Assembly: GCA_023146365.1 (NCBI GenBank)
Contig: JAGLCE010000033.1
Coordinates: forward strand, 1-43,822
Reading direction: 5' to 3'
Length of the DNA: 43,822 nt
Source: Endozoicomonadaceae bacterium
GTDB lineage: Bacteria; Pseudomonadota; Gammaproteobacteria; Pseudomonadales; Endozoicomonadaceae
Shown: piece by piece, positions 1-8,837 of the stretch
Position numbering within the stretch: the first letter of the stretch is position 1
Layout of the letters: the number at the start of each line of letters is the position of its first letter
Position numbers and translations under genes: made by a program
Notes under the pieces: generated by a model
The model's database searches: none
What the model saw: only the letters and a program-made list of their open reading frames with translations
Told to the model about the DNA's origin: nothing

Positions 1-56
1 GAGCGAGGAATAATGAGTAGCTCCTAAAAGACATACCATCAGGCGAGACCCAACAG

Positions 57-728
57 TTAACGATAACTGGCAAATAAATTATAGGCGTCACTTTCCATCG
101 TCAAGCATTGTGCCCCATGGCTAATGGTCAGCACACTGGCATCATCGGCTAGCTGCTTAAGCGGATTTTTTTGCTGTAAGTGTTCGTACCAATAACCATC
201 GGTACATAGCAATAGGCGATCGTTTTTTGCGAGTGTTGATTCGATAATATCTGGGCGCAAGAAGCGTTTGGCGTTTAGTGAGCGCGTTAAATAATGTTGA
301 TTAATGTGGTGGGGTGTCATTAACCAGCCTATGCCTTCACTGTGCTGAATACCCGCTTGGCAATCGCCAATATTCAGCAGCTGAAAACAACCGCTATCAA
401 GTTCCAGGCGCAACAGACAATAGCTGGCAATATCATGCAGATATTGCCGCCGCAGCTGCTTTTGCTGACCGTGCATTAGCTCAATTAATAACTCGGGGCT
501 GGTGTAGGCTGAGGTATGAGTGGCTTTATAGATAATAGTATTGGCCCAGTGCTGGGCGAACGCCTGAGCGCGAGTGGTTTTTTCAGCGGCATCCACCACA
601 ATGGCTAATAAGCAGCCCTTACTTTCCGCAGCTGTTTGCTGCACACAGTTCTCTACATAGCCAATGGCCACGGCATCGTTGTTACTGCGCCGCTTTTGGC
701 CCTGCTGGCTTTGCCATGAAATATTCAT
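57..728 (-). CDS. PP2C-like serine/threonine phosphatase of the BREX-adjacent cassette
   Basis: A 223-residue protein resembling PP2C (PPM) metal-dependent protein phosphatases. Visible family motifs are an N-terminal RRSNNDAV (about residues 13-20), VVD at 44-46 where the first metal-binding Asp sits, NIGDC near 119-123 and LLLCTDG at 172-178. The usual DG-x-GG motif is altered: Asp46 is followed by AAEKT, so the phosphatase may be divergent or weakly active. It is the third gene of a tightly coupled unit: its ATG overlaps the stop codon of the nucleotidyltransferase gene by one base. A short frame starting near position 39 stays open to the left edge of the window, so another gene may follow. 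Role in the cell is inferred only: removing phosphate from, or sensing, a partner made by the same cassette. No signal peptide or membrane segment is seen. Confidence 0.7.
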   Translation of the reverse strand: MNISWQSQQGQKRRSNNDAVAIGYVENCVQQTAAESKGCLLAIVVDAAEKTTRAQAFAQHWANTIIYKATHTSAYTSPELLIELMHGQQKQLRRQYLHDIASYCLLRLELDSGCFQLLNIGDCQAGIQHSEGIGWLMTPHHINQHYLTRSLNAKRFLRPDIIESTLAKNDRLLLCTDGYWYEHLQQKNPLKQLADDASVLTISHGAQCLTMESDAYNLFASYR

Positions 729-1468
729 TAAGGCTGCTCTTGCGAGACAGGCGCTGCTAATAAATCCAAGCGTTCAAAGATTAAGTCTTCTCGCTCTTGT
801 GAATTTTTAGCTTGGCTGGCCACTGCATATTCAAAATCAGTAAGTGCTAATAGCTGACTTATTTCTGTAGCGATATAGTGCTGTAATTCTGTCTCGCTTT
901 TTTGGATTTCACTGACGAGTTCGGAACGGCCATCGAGCAAATTTAAAATATCTTCTATATCACGACTAGCCAACACATCACCCTTGCCGCGGCCTTTGAA
1001 GGCTTCTAATTTAGTAGCAATAAAATACAGAGGGCTCACTAGGTTGATGGTTAAGGTTTTAGTGAGCGCATAAGGTATTGCGGTCGCCATTGCGGCTTTA
1101 TACCAGCGGTTACCAAAACCTAATATGGTTTCATCATCGGGCATAAAGTCGACACGCAACTCCCCCAACTTCATTGCACAAATAGGCCACGTTTCATCAG
1201 GGTCGGGTATCGTTATTACAAACCCCTGTTTTTTAAGCTGCTCTTGTAGCTGACTAAAGCCGAGATACCCCATAACGTGCACAATAAGATCAACATCGTC
1301 GGTATGGCGCACCTGTTCACGGGTGAAGGCGTCGGTGAGTAATAGCCCCGTCGTGCAACCCCCTACAAAGGTCATTGTTTGTAGAAGCTCCTCTCCCAGC
1401 GCTTGAGCGACTGTCTCTAGCATCTGTTGATTAATGGCCAACGCGCTCATCTTAGCATTCCAACTCAA
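728..1468 (-). CDS. AbiEii-like nucleotidyltransferase
   Basis: A 246-residue protein with a minimal nucleotidyltransferase fold. The signature is VGGCTTG at residues 35-41 followed by HTDDVDLIV at 55-63, whose Asp58 and Asp60 are the expected metal ligands. This combination is typical of AbiEii/DUF6036-type enzymes, several of which act as toxins of abortive-infection or toxin-antitoxin systems by adding nucleotides to tRNA or protein. The start overlaps the end of the upstream helix-turn-helix gene by 17 bases; an internal Met7 would remove much of the overlap. The frame is intact, unlike the brxB and brxC genes upstream on the same strand. Together with the upstream DNA-binding-like protein it recalls the antitoxin-toxin order of AbiE systems. 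The target is unknown. Confidence 0.75.
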   Translation of the reverse strand: MSWNAKMSALAINQQMLETVAQALGEELLQTMTFVGGCTTGLLLTDAFTREQVRHTDDVDLIVHVMGYLGFSQLQEQLKKQGFVITIPDPDETWPICAMKLGELRVDFMPDDETILGFGNRWYKAAMATAIPYALTKTLTINLVSPLYFIATKLEAFKGRGKGDVLASRDIEDILNLLDGRSELVSEIQKSETELQHYIATEISQLLALTDFEYAVASQAKNSQEREDLIFERLDLLAAPVSQEQP

Positions 1469-2141
1469 AGTGCTGTTTCAGTTGATCAATCGCCAAGCCG
1501 GCCTCTCTCGGCTGCCCTAAACGTATGGAGTCTATTAGCGCCAGCAGGGCATACATTTCAGGATCACGCCTTACGGCATAAGTGACAGACTTAAATAATG
1601 GCTCTACAGACTGGCCTTTGGTGTTGCCTTTGGCGTCAGACCAAACCAAGGGTAACTCGCCTGCACTCATTAGCTTTTCATTGAGTACTGGGGCGGCAAA
1701 GGCCGTGGTAATCCCCCTTGTTAACTCCCCGGCTCTTGCCGGGAATACATATTTGAGGCCATAGACTATAAATTCAAACAATGCTTTTGTATTTGCCCTA
1801 GGGGCACCGGTTTTACGGTCTCTTTTGGCCAGCCCTACGGCAATACAGCGGTTAAGCGCGGTATTGATTTGTGATTTACTGATACCCGTCTCTTCCGCCA
1901 AAGCACGGGCGGTGTAGAGCGACTCGACATAGTGATCAAACGCTGTATGCCCTGCGATGCCCTCTGCGACACCCTCCTCCACTGATGATTCCAGCTCCCA
2001 ATCACTCCAATCATCAGGCCAGGCACTGCGCACACGGCTATTAGGCTCTCCATTTACGTCTTTACTATGCGCTCGTCTTTCTTGCTTTTGGAGTGCTAGT
2101 AATTTTAGTAACAGGCCTATATCTTGACTTTTCATATTCAT
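1452..2141 (-). CDS. Winged-helix / helix-turn-helix protein of the BREX-adjacent cassette
   Basis: A 229-residue protein with a probable helix-turn-helix at about residues 77-109 (YTARALAEETGISKSQINTA followed by a GLAKRD turn), the look of a MarR- or ArsR-like winged helix. An acidic, Trp-rich stretch lies at 41-60. It is the first gene of a three-gene overlapping unit with the nucleotidyltransferase and PP2C genes, and a 26-bp interrupted palindrome lies about 10 bases before its ATG, so it is a good candidate for an autoregulator. In AbiE systems the gene before the nucleotidyltransferase encodes a winged-helix antitoxin; I infer a similar arrangement but see no clear AbiEi homology. Met1 or Met3 could be the start. 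Confidence 0.65.
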   Translation of the reverse strand: MNMKSQDIGLLLKLLALQKQERRAHSKDVNGEPNSRVRSAWPDDWSDWELESSVEEGVAEGIAGHTAFDHYVESLYTARALAEETGISKSQINTALNRCIAVGLAKRDRKTGAPRANTKALFEFIVYGLKYVFPARAGELTRGITTAFAAPVLNEKLMSAGELPLVWSDAKGNTKGQSVEPLFKSVTYAVRRDPEMYALLALIDSIRLGQPREAGLAIDQLKQHFELEC

Positions 2142-2151
2142 TAAATCTGCT

Positions 2152-2177
2152 TGTCCTGAGTCCTAGGATTGAGGACA
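2152..2177. promoter_or_regulatory. Operator-like dyad before the three-gene cassette
   Basis: Arms TGTCCT and AGGACA flank a central CCTAGG palindrome, with partly symmetrical 4-base joins, 26 bases in all. It begins 11 bases upstream of the helix-turn-helix gene, where a repressor site would overlap the ribosome-binding region. That gene product or BrxR could bind it. A weak promoter-like TTGTAT-N17-CATTAT lies just upstream on the minus strand. Confidence 0.45.
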
Positions 2178-2251
2178 AATAATGCATTATCCCTATTATA
2201 AATACAAGAGTTTAGGTAGGGCGTCACTTGAGCGGAGCCTTGATTAAGGCG

Positions 2252-5200
2252 CTAGCGAACCCTGACTCTTTTACCGACACGCACTTCGGCTAGCAGGTCA
2301 GCTTTTAGAGCTTCAACAAAGTTATTGATTTCGGTCTCTGACTCCAAATAAACGCTGTCGCTGACCTTATTAAACACACTGCTAACGGCCACCTCAACCA
2401 CAGGTTTTGGTTTGCTGACCGGCTGAACCGCTTGCTCCAGATCATGCAAACCATCGTCGAGCTTTTCAGCAGCGGTCTGGGTTTGTAGCATGTAGATACC
2501 AGCGATACTGGCTTCGGTTTCAATATCGGTTTTAACCAGCTGTAAGGGGCGCAATAAACGGTTGCTGAGCTCAGGACTGGCGATACCGCTTTTATCAATC
2601 TCGGCTTTCAACTGGCCGATTTTCTCATCGACGCGCGCCAATGCATGATTACGCTTTTCTTTTAACAAGCTCTCGTTAACGGCCTTAACGGTGCCAACTA
2701 AGCCCGCTACTTTATGCAGCATATTGTAAGGGGCGTCAGCATTTTCAATGGACTGCATTTCAGCCAAGGCTTGTTTGGCTTTGGGGTCACGCTCTAGGGC
2801 TTGTTTGTTTTTCTCAAAGTCATGCAAGGCCTGCTGTAATTGCTGCCAAGTGTGTAGTTGATTGCTAAAGAACTCATGTTGATTAAGGTAGTCTTTTTCT
2901 AGGCCACTGTAGTCATTTTTGTTATCGACGACTTGTTTGAAAAATTCGAAACTATCGTCAACACTCAGAATACGCTCAAGCGTGAGAATTGACTGTTCAA
3001 TAGTTGCCTTACCGGGAAAACGACCCACATCGGTTTTGCTTTTATAGCTTTTGAATGCGTTCAGCCATTGGTTAAAATACCCAGTATAAAATTCAAACAA
3101 CTCCTTTTCAGCTGCAGGCCCCATTGCGGAAAATAAATCTTGGGTAAGGTTGCGAGCTTGCTTGAGTACCGTCTCATCCGTCTGGCGTTTTTTGATGATC
3201 GACACTTCGCGGCGGAGGCGGGAGTTTTTCAAATGCTCCAGTGTGTCGCGTACAGCTAAAGTCCCTCCACCAAACTGAAGTGAAATGCGCCCTGCGGCAG
3301 CTAAGCGGCCCACTATTAGAAGAATTTCGGTATCGGCCCAGCCATAAGGTCGCTTGGCAAAGCGCTCAACCACATCCGATAGTAAAATACGCTCCGTGCC
3401 CTTGAGCTCGATAAACTGCTCAAGCTCTTTGGTTGCCTTGGGGTTACCCTCTTCGCCATCTAACGATAGGCCCATCTAACGATAGGCCCATCTGGCTGAT
3501 ATCGTCAGCGGCAAGCACTGCACTCAGCTCTCGCCATGGGTCTGGCTGCAAGACTTTCAGGTAAGCCAGTTTGGTGTAGGTATTCTCCAGCAGGTACTGG
3601 CAGGCCTCATCATACTTAGTCACCATATTACGACGGCTAAGATTTAGGTGCTGACCTAAGCAATAGACTTCGGCCTGAAGCAGCATTTCTTCCAAGGTAT
3701 GGCGCAGGCGCTTTTTACGCTCTTGGTTCTCGCGACCCCGGTCGGCCAGAATACGGGTAATATCCGCCTGGGTACCGTCGTCGTTAAGGCGGATAAATTT
3801 ATTGGTTTTTAGCCACGTGCGTAATTCATTAAAAAACGATTTATCATCGGCCAATTTGAGCAGCGCAATCCCTTCGCCTTCGGCGCTTTTGTTGATGCAA
3901 CCCGCTTCTGAATATTGGGTATAATCCACATCCAGCGGTGAGATCACTTCTACTCTGAGGTCATTCTCGTAGCGCCCATCCAGCGTGTGGCCATCCACGT
4001 AGCGGCCAATACTGTAATCCATTTTGTTAACGACATAACGAAACTTGTTTTTGTCGCGCAGTAGGTCTTTAAAGATCAGGTTGCTCAGTTCTTTATTCTC
4101 ATCAGAGCTGGCGATATCTGTCGATTTAATCTTGCGAGTGATGTCCCGCTCTTCGTTGGTGAGGAATAAAAACTCATCACCGTTGCGGGTATAATCAGGC
4201 TCTCTTTTTCTAAGCGCTGTACGCTCTCTTCAATACGCTTGCGCAGGGCCAGCTTGTCTTCGTCAATTTGCTCAATAGACAAGGTGACTAAGTTATCGAG
4301 GGTGCCCTTAATCAAATCTACATAACGGATCATAAACAGGGTTCGTAGTATTTGGCCATCAAAGGCATCCAGCGTGACATTGTCACCGGCTTGGTCGATG
4401 GTGCGCTTTACAGCGGTATCCAGAAAACCTTCTACTGCGCTATAAAAACGGTGCATGGGAATCAAGGCACCGATAGGTTTATCGGCAATGGCCTTGGCGG
4501 CCATTTGAAAGGCATCCAGCATAGAGCGCTCGCCGTAAGCTAAGTGGGCACCGGTTGCGCCGACTTTACGGATCTCTTCAAACACTTTTTGCACCAACTG
4601 GAAGTGGTAAGGTGCAAAGGGATAGTTATTGACGAAACTCTCGGGGCCATCGAAGTTCTTTAGGGTTGGCCCGGTGCGATCAAAGGTGAGTTGGTTTTTA
4701 AGAATATCGCCTTTTTTCTCAAACACAGCTCTTAGCTCTGCGGCGGCCTCTGGTGTTTTACGCAACAGGCGCTTTTGAATAACTTCATCGGTATTGGAAC
4801 TTGAAAGCGACAAACGAGTTTTAAAACGCCCAGCGATCTTGGAGAAGTCGTTGGCCTTGGAGGATGACAGCTCGCCCAGGATGGCATCCATATCCGCTTG
4901 TGAGGTGACAACGATCCAGGCGCGCCCTTTGCAGATAGTGCCCAAATTCTCGGTAATGGTTTGCAGGGTCAGCATTAACTTGGTATCGCTACCGATGAAC
5001 TGGCCTACCTCATCGACTAAAAATAAAATCCGGTGACTCTCTCCCTGTGGCTGGGCATCAAGGTACTCTTTAACCCACTGACAGAAGTTTTCCACTGAAA
5101 CGCTAAAGGTCTCTTCTGAAGCCTCAAACCACTTGTGGGCCGCCTCTAGCGAAAGATCCAATGCTGCTGACAAGGCCTTTTCGACATCGTCTTGATAGAA

Positions 5201-5821
5201 TTGGTAGCCATCGCGTTCTTCCACCCAATCGATACCGCTTTCCTTATTGAACGCCTCTTTAAACTTGCCATAGACGCCTTTTTGCTCAAGATGGCGCTCC
5301 ATGTGGGCAACATGGGGATGATCACCACTAAAGCCCTGATGCTCATTAAACACCCGCAGAAACACATTGAGAATGGGGTTGCCATCGTCGTTGGAACTGG
5401 CCTTGCTGTCGATGTTGAATAGAATTACATCGGCCGTAGCACTTACCGCCTTGTCGATATCCGCCCGAATCATGGCATCGCGGATTTTTTCTTCATCAAA
5501 GAACTGTACGGCCGTTTTTTGATTGCCGCCTTCATCGAAAGCCGCTTTGTTGGCAAGAATATACGACAGCGTTTTAAGAAAGTGAGATTTACCGGAACCA
5601 AAGAAACCCGAGATCCAAACACCCACGCGATTGGCGATGGAAGGATCGCTTAAGTCCGTGCTGTAAGAGTCGAAGAAGGCACGGAAATGCGTTTCTAGCT
5701 CATTGGTAACAACGTATTCGTCCAGCTCTTGGTATACGGTGGCATTATCATCTTGGTCAGCTTTTACTACACCATTGATTGCACGATCTAGTGGCTTGTA
5801 AAATAAATCTTTTATCGTCAT
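2252..5821 (-). pseudogene. brxC: BREX ATPase BrxC, split by two frameshifts
   Basis: Three consecutive frames (5821 to about 4194, then to about 3470, then to 2252) together make a protein of about 1190 residues, the normal size of BREX type I BrxC, a large P-loop ATPase essential for defence. The first segment carries Walker A GFFGSGKSHF near residue 75 and a Walker B-like LFLVDEVGQF. Frame change one is near 4193, where one missing T would join KESLI to YTRNGDEF. Frame change two is an exact 16-bp tandem duplication at 3456-3487; removing one copy joins DDISQMGLSLDG to EEGNPK. Neither change leaves an obvious way to make a full protein. Both single-base sequencing error and real decay are possible for the first, but the duplication is hard to explain as a base-calling error. 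It lies between brxB and the accessory three-gene cassette. Confidence 0.9.
3456..3493. repeat. 16-bp tandem duplication inside brxC
   Basis: The unit CCATCTAACGATAGGC occurs twice back to back (3456-3471 and 3472-3487), followed by six more bases of a third copy. Sixteen is not a multiple of three, so one copy keeps brxC in frame and two copies break it. Such a repeat can arise and be lost by replication slippage, so the inactivation may be reversible. Confidence 0.95.
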
Positions 5822-5885
5822 GGGTCGAATCTTCCTAACCTAAGTAGTACCGCATTTAGCTATCGCGTTTTTTGGAGACCAATTG

Positions 5886-6448
5886 TTAGGGCACCAATTT
5901 GAAGGCGCGGTAATAATTATTGCTGGGAATCTTGTCAAAAAGACTCATTGCCTGACCGTCATAGTGACCGGGATAAAACAATACCACCGGCTTATCACCC
6001 AGTAACGAATGCAGGCTGTTCAGTAAATTGTGGGCACGCAATAAAGGCCAAACGGAGCCAACCCCGGAGATAAAAATGATATCTTTATCTTCTGCTTGGA
6101 TACTGCTGACGAGGTATGGGGCGAATTTGTCCATGTGCAAGGGGCCGGACAAGGCCTTAAGCAGCGCATCGTCGCCCTTCTTTTGGCCTTCTCAACAAAG
6201 CCCCTGTCACCCAGATAATCCACCAAGGATTGCAGCAAGTTGATATGGGCAACTTTTAAGTGGCTGTGTTTTTTATCCAACATGCCCTTAAGAAATGTAA
6301 TGTACTCCCGCACCTCTAACTCCGCTGTGGGGTCATAGTCAAAAATCCAAAAACCTATTTCATTGCCTAAACCTTGGCTTTGAAGAAATTCTGTCGAAAG
6401 AATTTTATCCGGTATCTGATTAAGCCGATCTTGTAATTGTTGGTTCAT
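5886..6448 (-). pseudogene. brxB: BREX protein BrxB (DUF1788), one frameshift
   Basis: Two overlapping frames (6448 to about 6185 and from there to 5886) add up to about 187 residues, the usual BrxB length. The N-terminal frame contains GNEIGFWIFDYDP and the C-terminal frame KKGDDALLKALSGP, HMDKFAPYLV, ISGVGSVWPLLRAHNLL and FYPGHYDG, all recognisable BrxB blocks. The junction falls in the four-T run at 6181-6184: one more base would read AKKKGDDALL without interruption. A homopolymer indel could be a sequencing error, but brxC next door is also broken. BrxB has no known enzymatic activity; it is a core BREX component between BrxA and BrxC. Confidence 0.85.
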
Positions 6449-6487
6449 CCACCTTTCCCAATGGCTAACTCTCTATGGAGAGCACCC

Positions 6488-7111
6488 CTAATAATTGCCC
6501 TTATAGGACACTTCCATACATTCTTTAATTCGTTGTTTGTAGTTATCGTCGAGCATCGTTTTTATTTCAGCCCGAATAAGCACATGTTGTAGCTTGAGAC
6601 TCCGCGTGCTTTTTAGATATCCCACTTCAGCCAGCATGCGGAACACCACTTGGCCCATTTTTTTCTTAGTCGACTCTTGCCAGCCATCGATATTCGGATC
6701 ACGCTGAGCGCTCTCTTCTAAAAAATCTGTCCAGAGATAGGCTTCGAGATTTTCTGTATGGGTAATATATGCATCACGTAGAACCCGCTTCATAAACTCA
6801 ACCAGCAACAGGTTCCGCTCAAGCGCGGCACAAAAAGCTACCTGAGTGGCCAGCTCTTCATCACCATCTCGTAGGGCTCGCCAAAACTCAGGGGACATCA
6901 GTTCTAAACGTTTACGGATTGCCTGTGCATTACGCTTTGCAGTGGCCGGGCTACGCTTTTGAAGCAGGTTATCTTCCTGTATGGCCTGTACCCATTCTTC
7001 AGGCTGGGCTTCTTTCAATAACAGAGCGGCAATGACACGGCTCTCGCGCACCATAAGAGAGCCGCCATTGAGATCGCTGTTATAGGCATGATTATTGGTA
7101 GCTGCGCCCAT
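6488..7111 (-). CDS. brxA: BREX protein BrxA (DUF1819)
   Basis: Intact 207-residue frame matching the small BREX core protein BrxA, a NusB-like fold reported to bind DNA. Recognisable features are the opening region with ALLLKEAQP, the run RNLLLVEFMKRVLRDAY and the C-terminal RMLAEVGYLKS. It lies between brxR and brxB with gaps of about 20 and 39 bases, the normal type I order. The ribosome-binding site before the chosen ATG is weak, and an ATG at codon 20 (MVRESRVIAALLL) is a possible alternative start that fits better the usual beginning of the family. It seems capable of expression although its partners BrxB and BrxC are broken. Confidence 0.85.
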   Translation of the reverse strand: MGAATNNHAYNSDLNGGSLMVRESRVIAALLLKEAQPEEWVQAIQEDNLLQKRSPATAKRNAQAIRKRLELMSPEFWRALRDGDEELATQVAFCAALERNLLLVEFMKRVLRDAYITHTENLEAYLWTDFLEESAQRDPNIDGWQESTKKKMGQVVFRMLAEVGYLKSTRSLKLQHVLIRAEIKTMLDDNYKQRIKECMEVSYKGNY

Positions 7112-7131
7112 AGTCTAAACAACCCCATTCA

Positions 7132-7998
7132 TCATGGGCTTGATCCAAATAAATAAGGGTTGAGTTTTTTACGATCCATCTCCATCAGCTGTATTGGGTA
7201 CTGGCTTTCATTTTCAGCCTCAGTAAGCGTAATTGCGGCCTGGTATCGTTGAAGCGTGTAATGAGCCAATGCCTTTCTAACCTTCAGCTCTAGTCGGTCA
7301 TCGGGCATACCGTAATCCTTCTCAACTAAGGATTTTTGCCCATCGTTAAGTTTGGTGTTGGGAATGAGTGTTAACGTGATGGAATCACTCCAGTCGGCAT
7401 CCTCTGTTACGGCAGGGGCTGGTTCGTCTGTGGGCTGAGGAGTTCTATCAATCCGCGAAAGTATGAAATCGCGAAAGTCAGACCGCTTATGGCAGTAGGC
7501 TCGTACATGCCAACGAAAACCCGTATAGACCAAATTATGGGGAGAGATCACCCTTTCGCTCAATGCCGGATTGGCCATTGAGGCATAAAGGATTTTGATA
7601 CTTGAAGAAGCCCTACAGGCCTTTATGACCTCGCGGACGACTTCTGGGCGCACCGAGCGGTCAGGTAGCTGCACCGAAGCGAGATGAGTATCCGTTTCAA
7701 GGGTTGTCGCCATGGACTCACTGACGAGCCCAGAGACCATATCCAGATACTCATTGATATGCCCCTTGGTGAGTACCGGCTGGAAGCCTGGCTTAGGCAC
7801 ATAAGCTTTCACAGCCGGATTATGAACAAGGGAGTCAGGGTTGTGATTGGCCATGTAGCGCTTAATGTCGGCGGAGGCCTGCTGCCTGCTAACACCAAAC
7901 CAGCCAATCAGGCGATTGGTCACAAGCCTACCTTCCCAGTAAGCCAATAACTCAATAGCCCTCATGCGCAATAGAACTTCGTGTTTTTCAGTATGCAT
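7132..7998 (-). CDS. brxR: WYL-domain transcriptional regulator of BREX
   Basis: A 288-residue regulator with an N-terminal winged helix-turn-helix (about residues 8-50, including GWFGVSRQQASADIKRYM), a central WYL domain (LVYTGFRWHVRAYCHKRSDFRDFILSRI is its core, near 155-185) and a C-terminal extension domain. This architecture and its position as first gene before brxA match BrxR, the BREX autorepressor thought to respond to a nucleotide or nucleic-acid signal through the WYL domain. A 15-base palindrome at 8070-8084 upstream may be its operator. The frame is intact. Confidence 0.88.
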   Translation of the reverse strand: MHTEKHEVLLRMRAIELLAYWEGRLVTNRLIGWFGVSRQQASADIKRYMANHNPDSLVHNPAVKAYVPKPGFQPVLTKGHINEYLDMVSGLVSESMATTLETDTHLASVQLPDRSVRPEVVREVIKACRASSSIKILYASMANPALSERVISPHNLVYTGFRWHVRAYCHKRSDFRDFILSRIDRTPQPTDEPAPAVTEDADWSDSITLTLIPNTKLNDGQKSLVEKDYGMPDDRLELKVRKALAHYTLQRYQAAITLTEAENESQYPIQLMEMDRKKLNPYLFGSSP

Positions 7999-8069
7999 TG
8001 GTTTAACGGGCCCTGTTTCAGATAAGGCTATTCTGCCTAACGATTGACAATATGTTAAATACTAATACA

Positions 8070-8084
8070 GTAAAGTTTCTTTAC
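8070..8084. promoter_or_regulatory. Palindrome upstream of brxR, candidate BrxR operator
   Basis: GTAAAG-TTT-CTTTAC is a perfect 6-base inverted repeat with a 3-base centre, about 70 bases upstream of the brxR ATG in an AT-rich stretch. BrxR proteins bind inverted repeats before their own gene, so this is a reasonable operator. The remainder of the 7999-8318 gap shows no gene I recognise; no integrase is next to ssrA. Confidence 0.4.
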
Positions 8085-8318
8085 GCTAACTTTTAAGCGC
8101 AGGAAAATGAAATGTCTACAAAAATTCAAAGAGAATAAGCCACTGACTTTAAAGGGTTATCTATTCTCTGGTCATGGACTTGGGCTGCTCGAGGCGGGGA
8201 GAGGCGCAGAGAGTATTTGGCCTTTTAGAGAATATTGACCTTGAAAAGTCCGAGATTAGAATCGGTGCGAAGTCCGTAAACCCTTTCCACATAAGGCCTG
8301 TAGCGCGGGTCGCAGGCA

Positions 8319-8352
8319 ATAAAAAACCCCAACTGATAACAGTTGGGGTTTC
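8319..8352 (-). terminator. Rho-independent terminator of ssrA
   Basis: On the minus strand a 10-bp perfect stem (8325-8334 with 8341-8350, six-base loop) is followed by a run of T. It lies directly after the 3' end of tmRNA. Confidence 0.85.
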
Positions 8353-8357
8353 GTATT

Positions 8358-8758
8358 TGGTGGAGGCGGCGGGAATTGAACCCGCGTCCGCCGATACTCT
8401 GCCCTTGGCTCTACATGTTTAGATCCGCCTTTAATTTAACTCTGCAACGACCCAGCGGTCGGGATGAAGCAGAACGAGCCTGTGCGTTTTAGTCGATCAG
8501 TCCCCAGACCAGGCTTCACGACGAGTCTGTTTGCTTTGACGATCAGTAGCCCAGTCAACAGACAAACCGGGAAGATCGAACGATTGCTGGGTTTAAGCAG
8601 CAAACTTGGGTTTATGCAGCTAGAGCTACATCCCAAGAATCGTTGATTGGTTGCTTATTGGCAACTAAAAGTTTTGTAGTGTTTTGATTTACGAGAACCA
8701 CTACGCCCTCGACATGCACCTTAGGTTTCGTCACCGCCGTCGAATCCAAATCGCCCCC
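8358..8758 (-). ncRNA. ssrA: tmRNA (transfer-messenger RNA)
   Basis: About 401 nt. The 5' end reads GGGGGCGATTTGGATTCGAC and the 3' end has the tRNA-like T arm GGGTTCAATTCCC and terminal CCA; the ends pair as a 7-bp acceptor stem. The tag frame at 8612-8662 starts after TTAGTT with a GCC resume codon and encodes ANKQPINDSWDVALAA followed by TAA. The final ALAA is the usual degradation signal for ClpXP, but the tag is longer than the common 10-11 residue gammaproteobacterial tag. It rescues stalled ribosomes with SmpB, whose gene is just upstream on the same strand. The BREX island begins downstream of this 3' end, a common integration site for genomic islands. Confidence 0.96.
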
Positions 8759-8837
8759 AGATACGGAACCAAGTTGGTATTCTACTCTAAGAACCATGTA
8801 TAAAGTCAACGACTTTTAGAGTGTAATATTTAACTGT

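Noticed and set aside
57..7998. A complete, working BREX system
   Set aside because: brxB and brxC are frameshifted, and pglX, pglZ and brxL are not in the window.
8101..8318. Island integrase remnant next to ssrA
   Set aside because: Six-frame reading of this stretch shows no tyrosine recombinase motif.
8174..8422. Reading frame of 82 codons crossing the ssrA end
   Set aside because: It reads through the terminator and tRNA-like part of tmRNA; such frames are a known false product of tRNA-like sequence.
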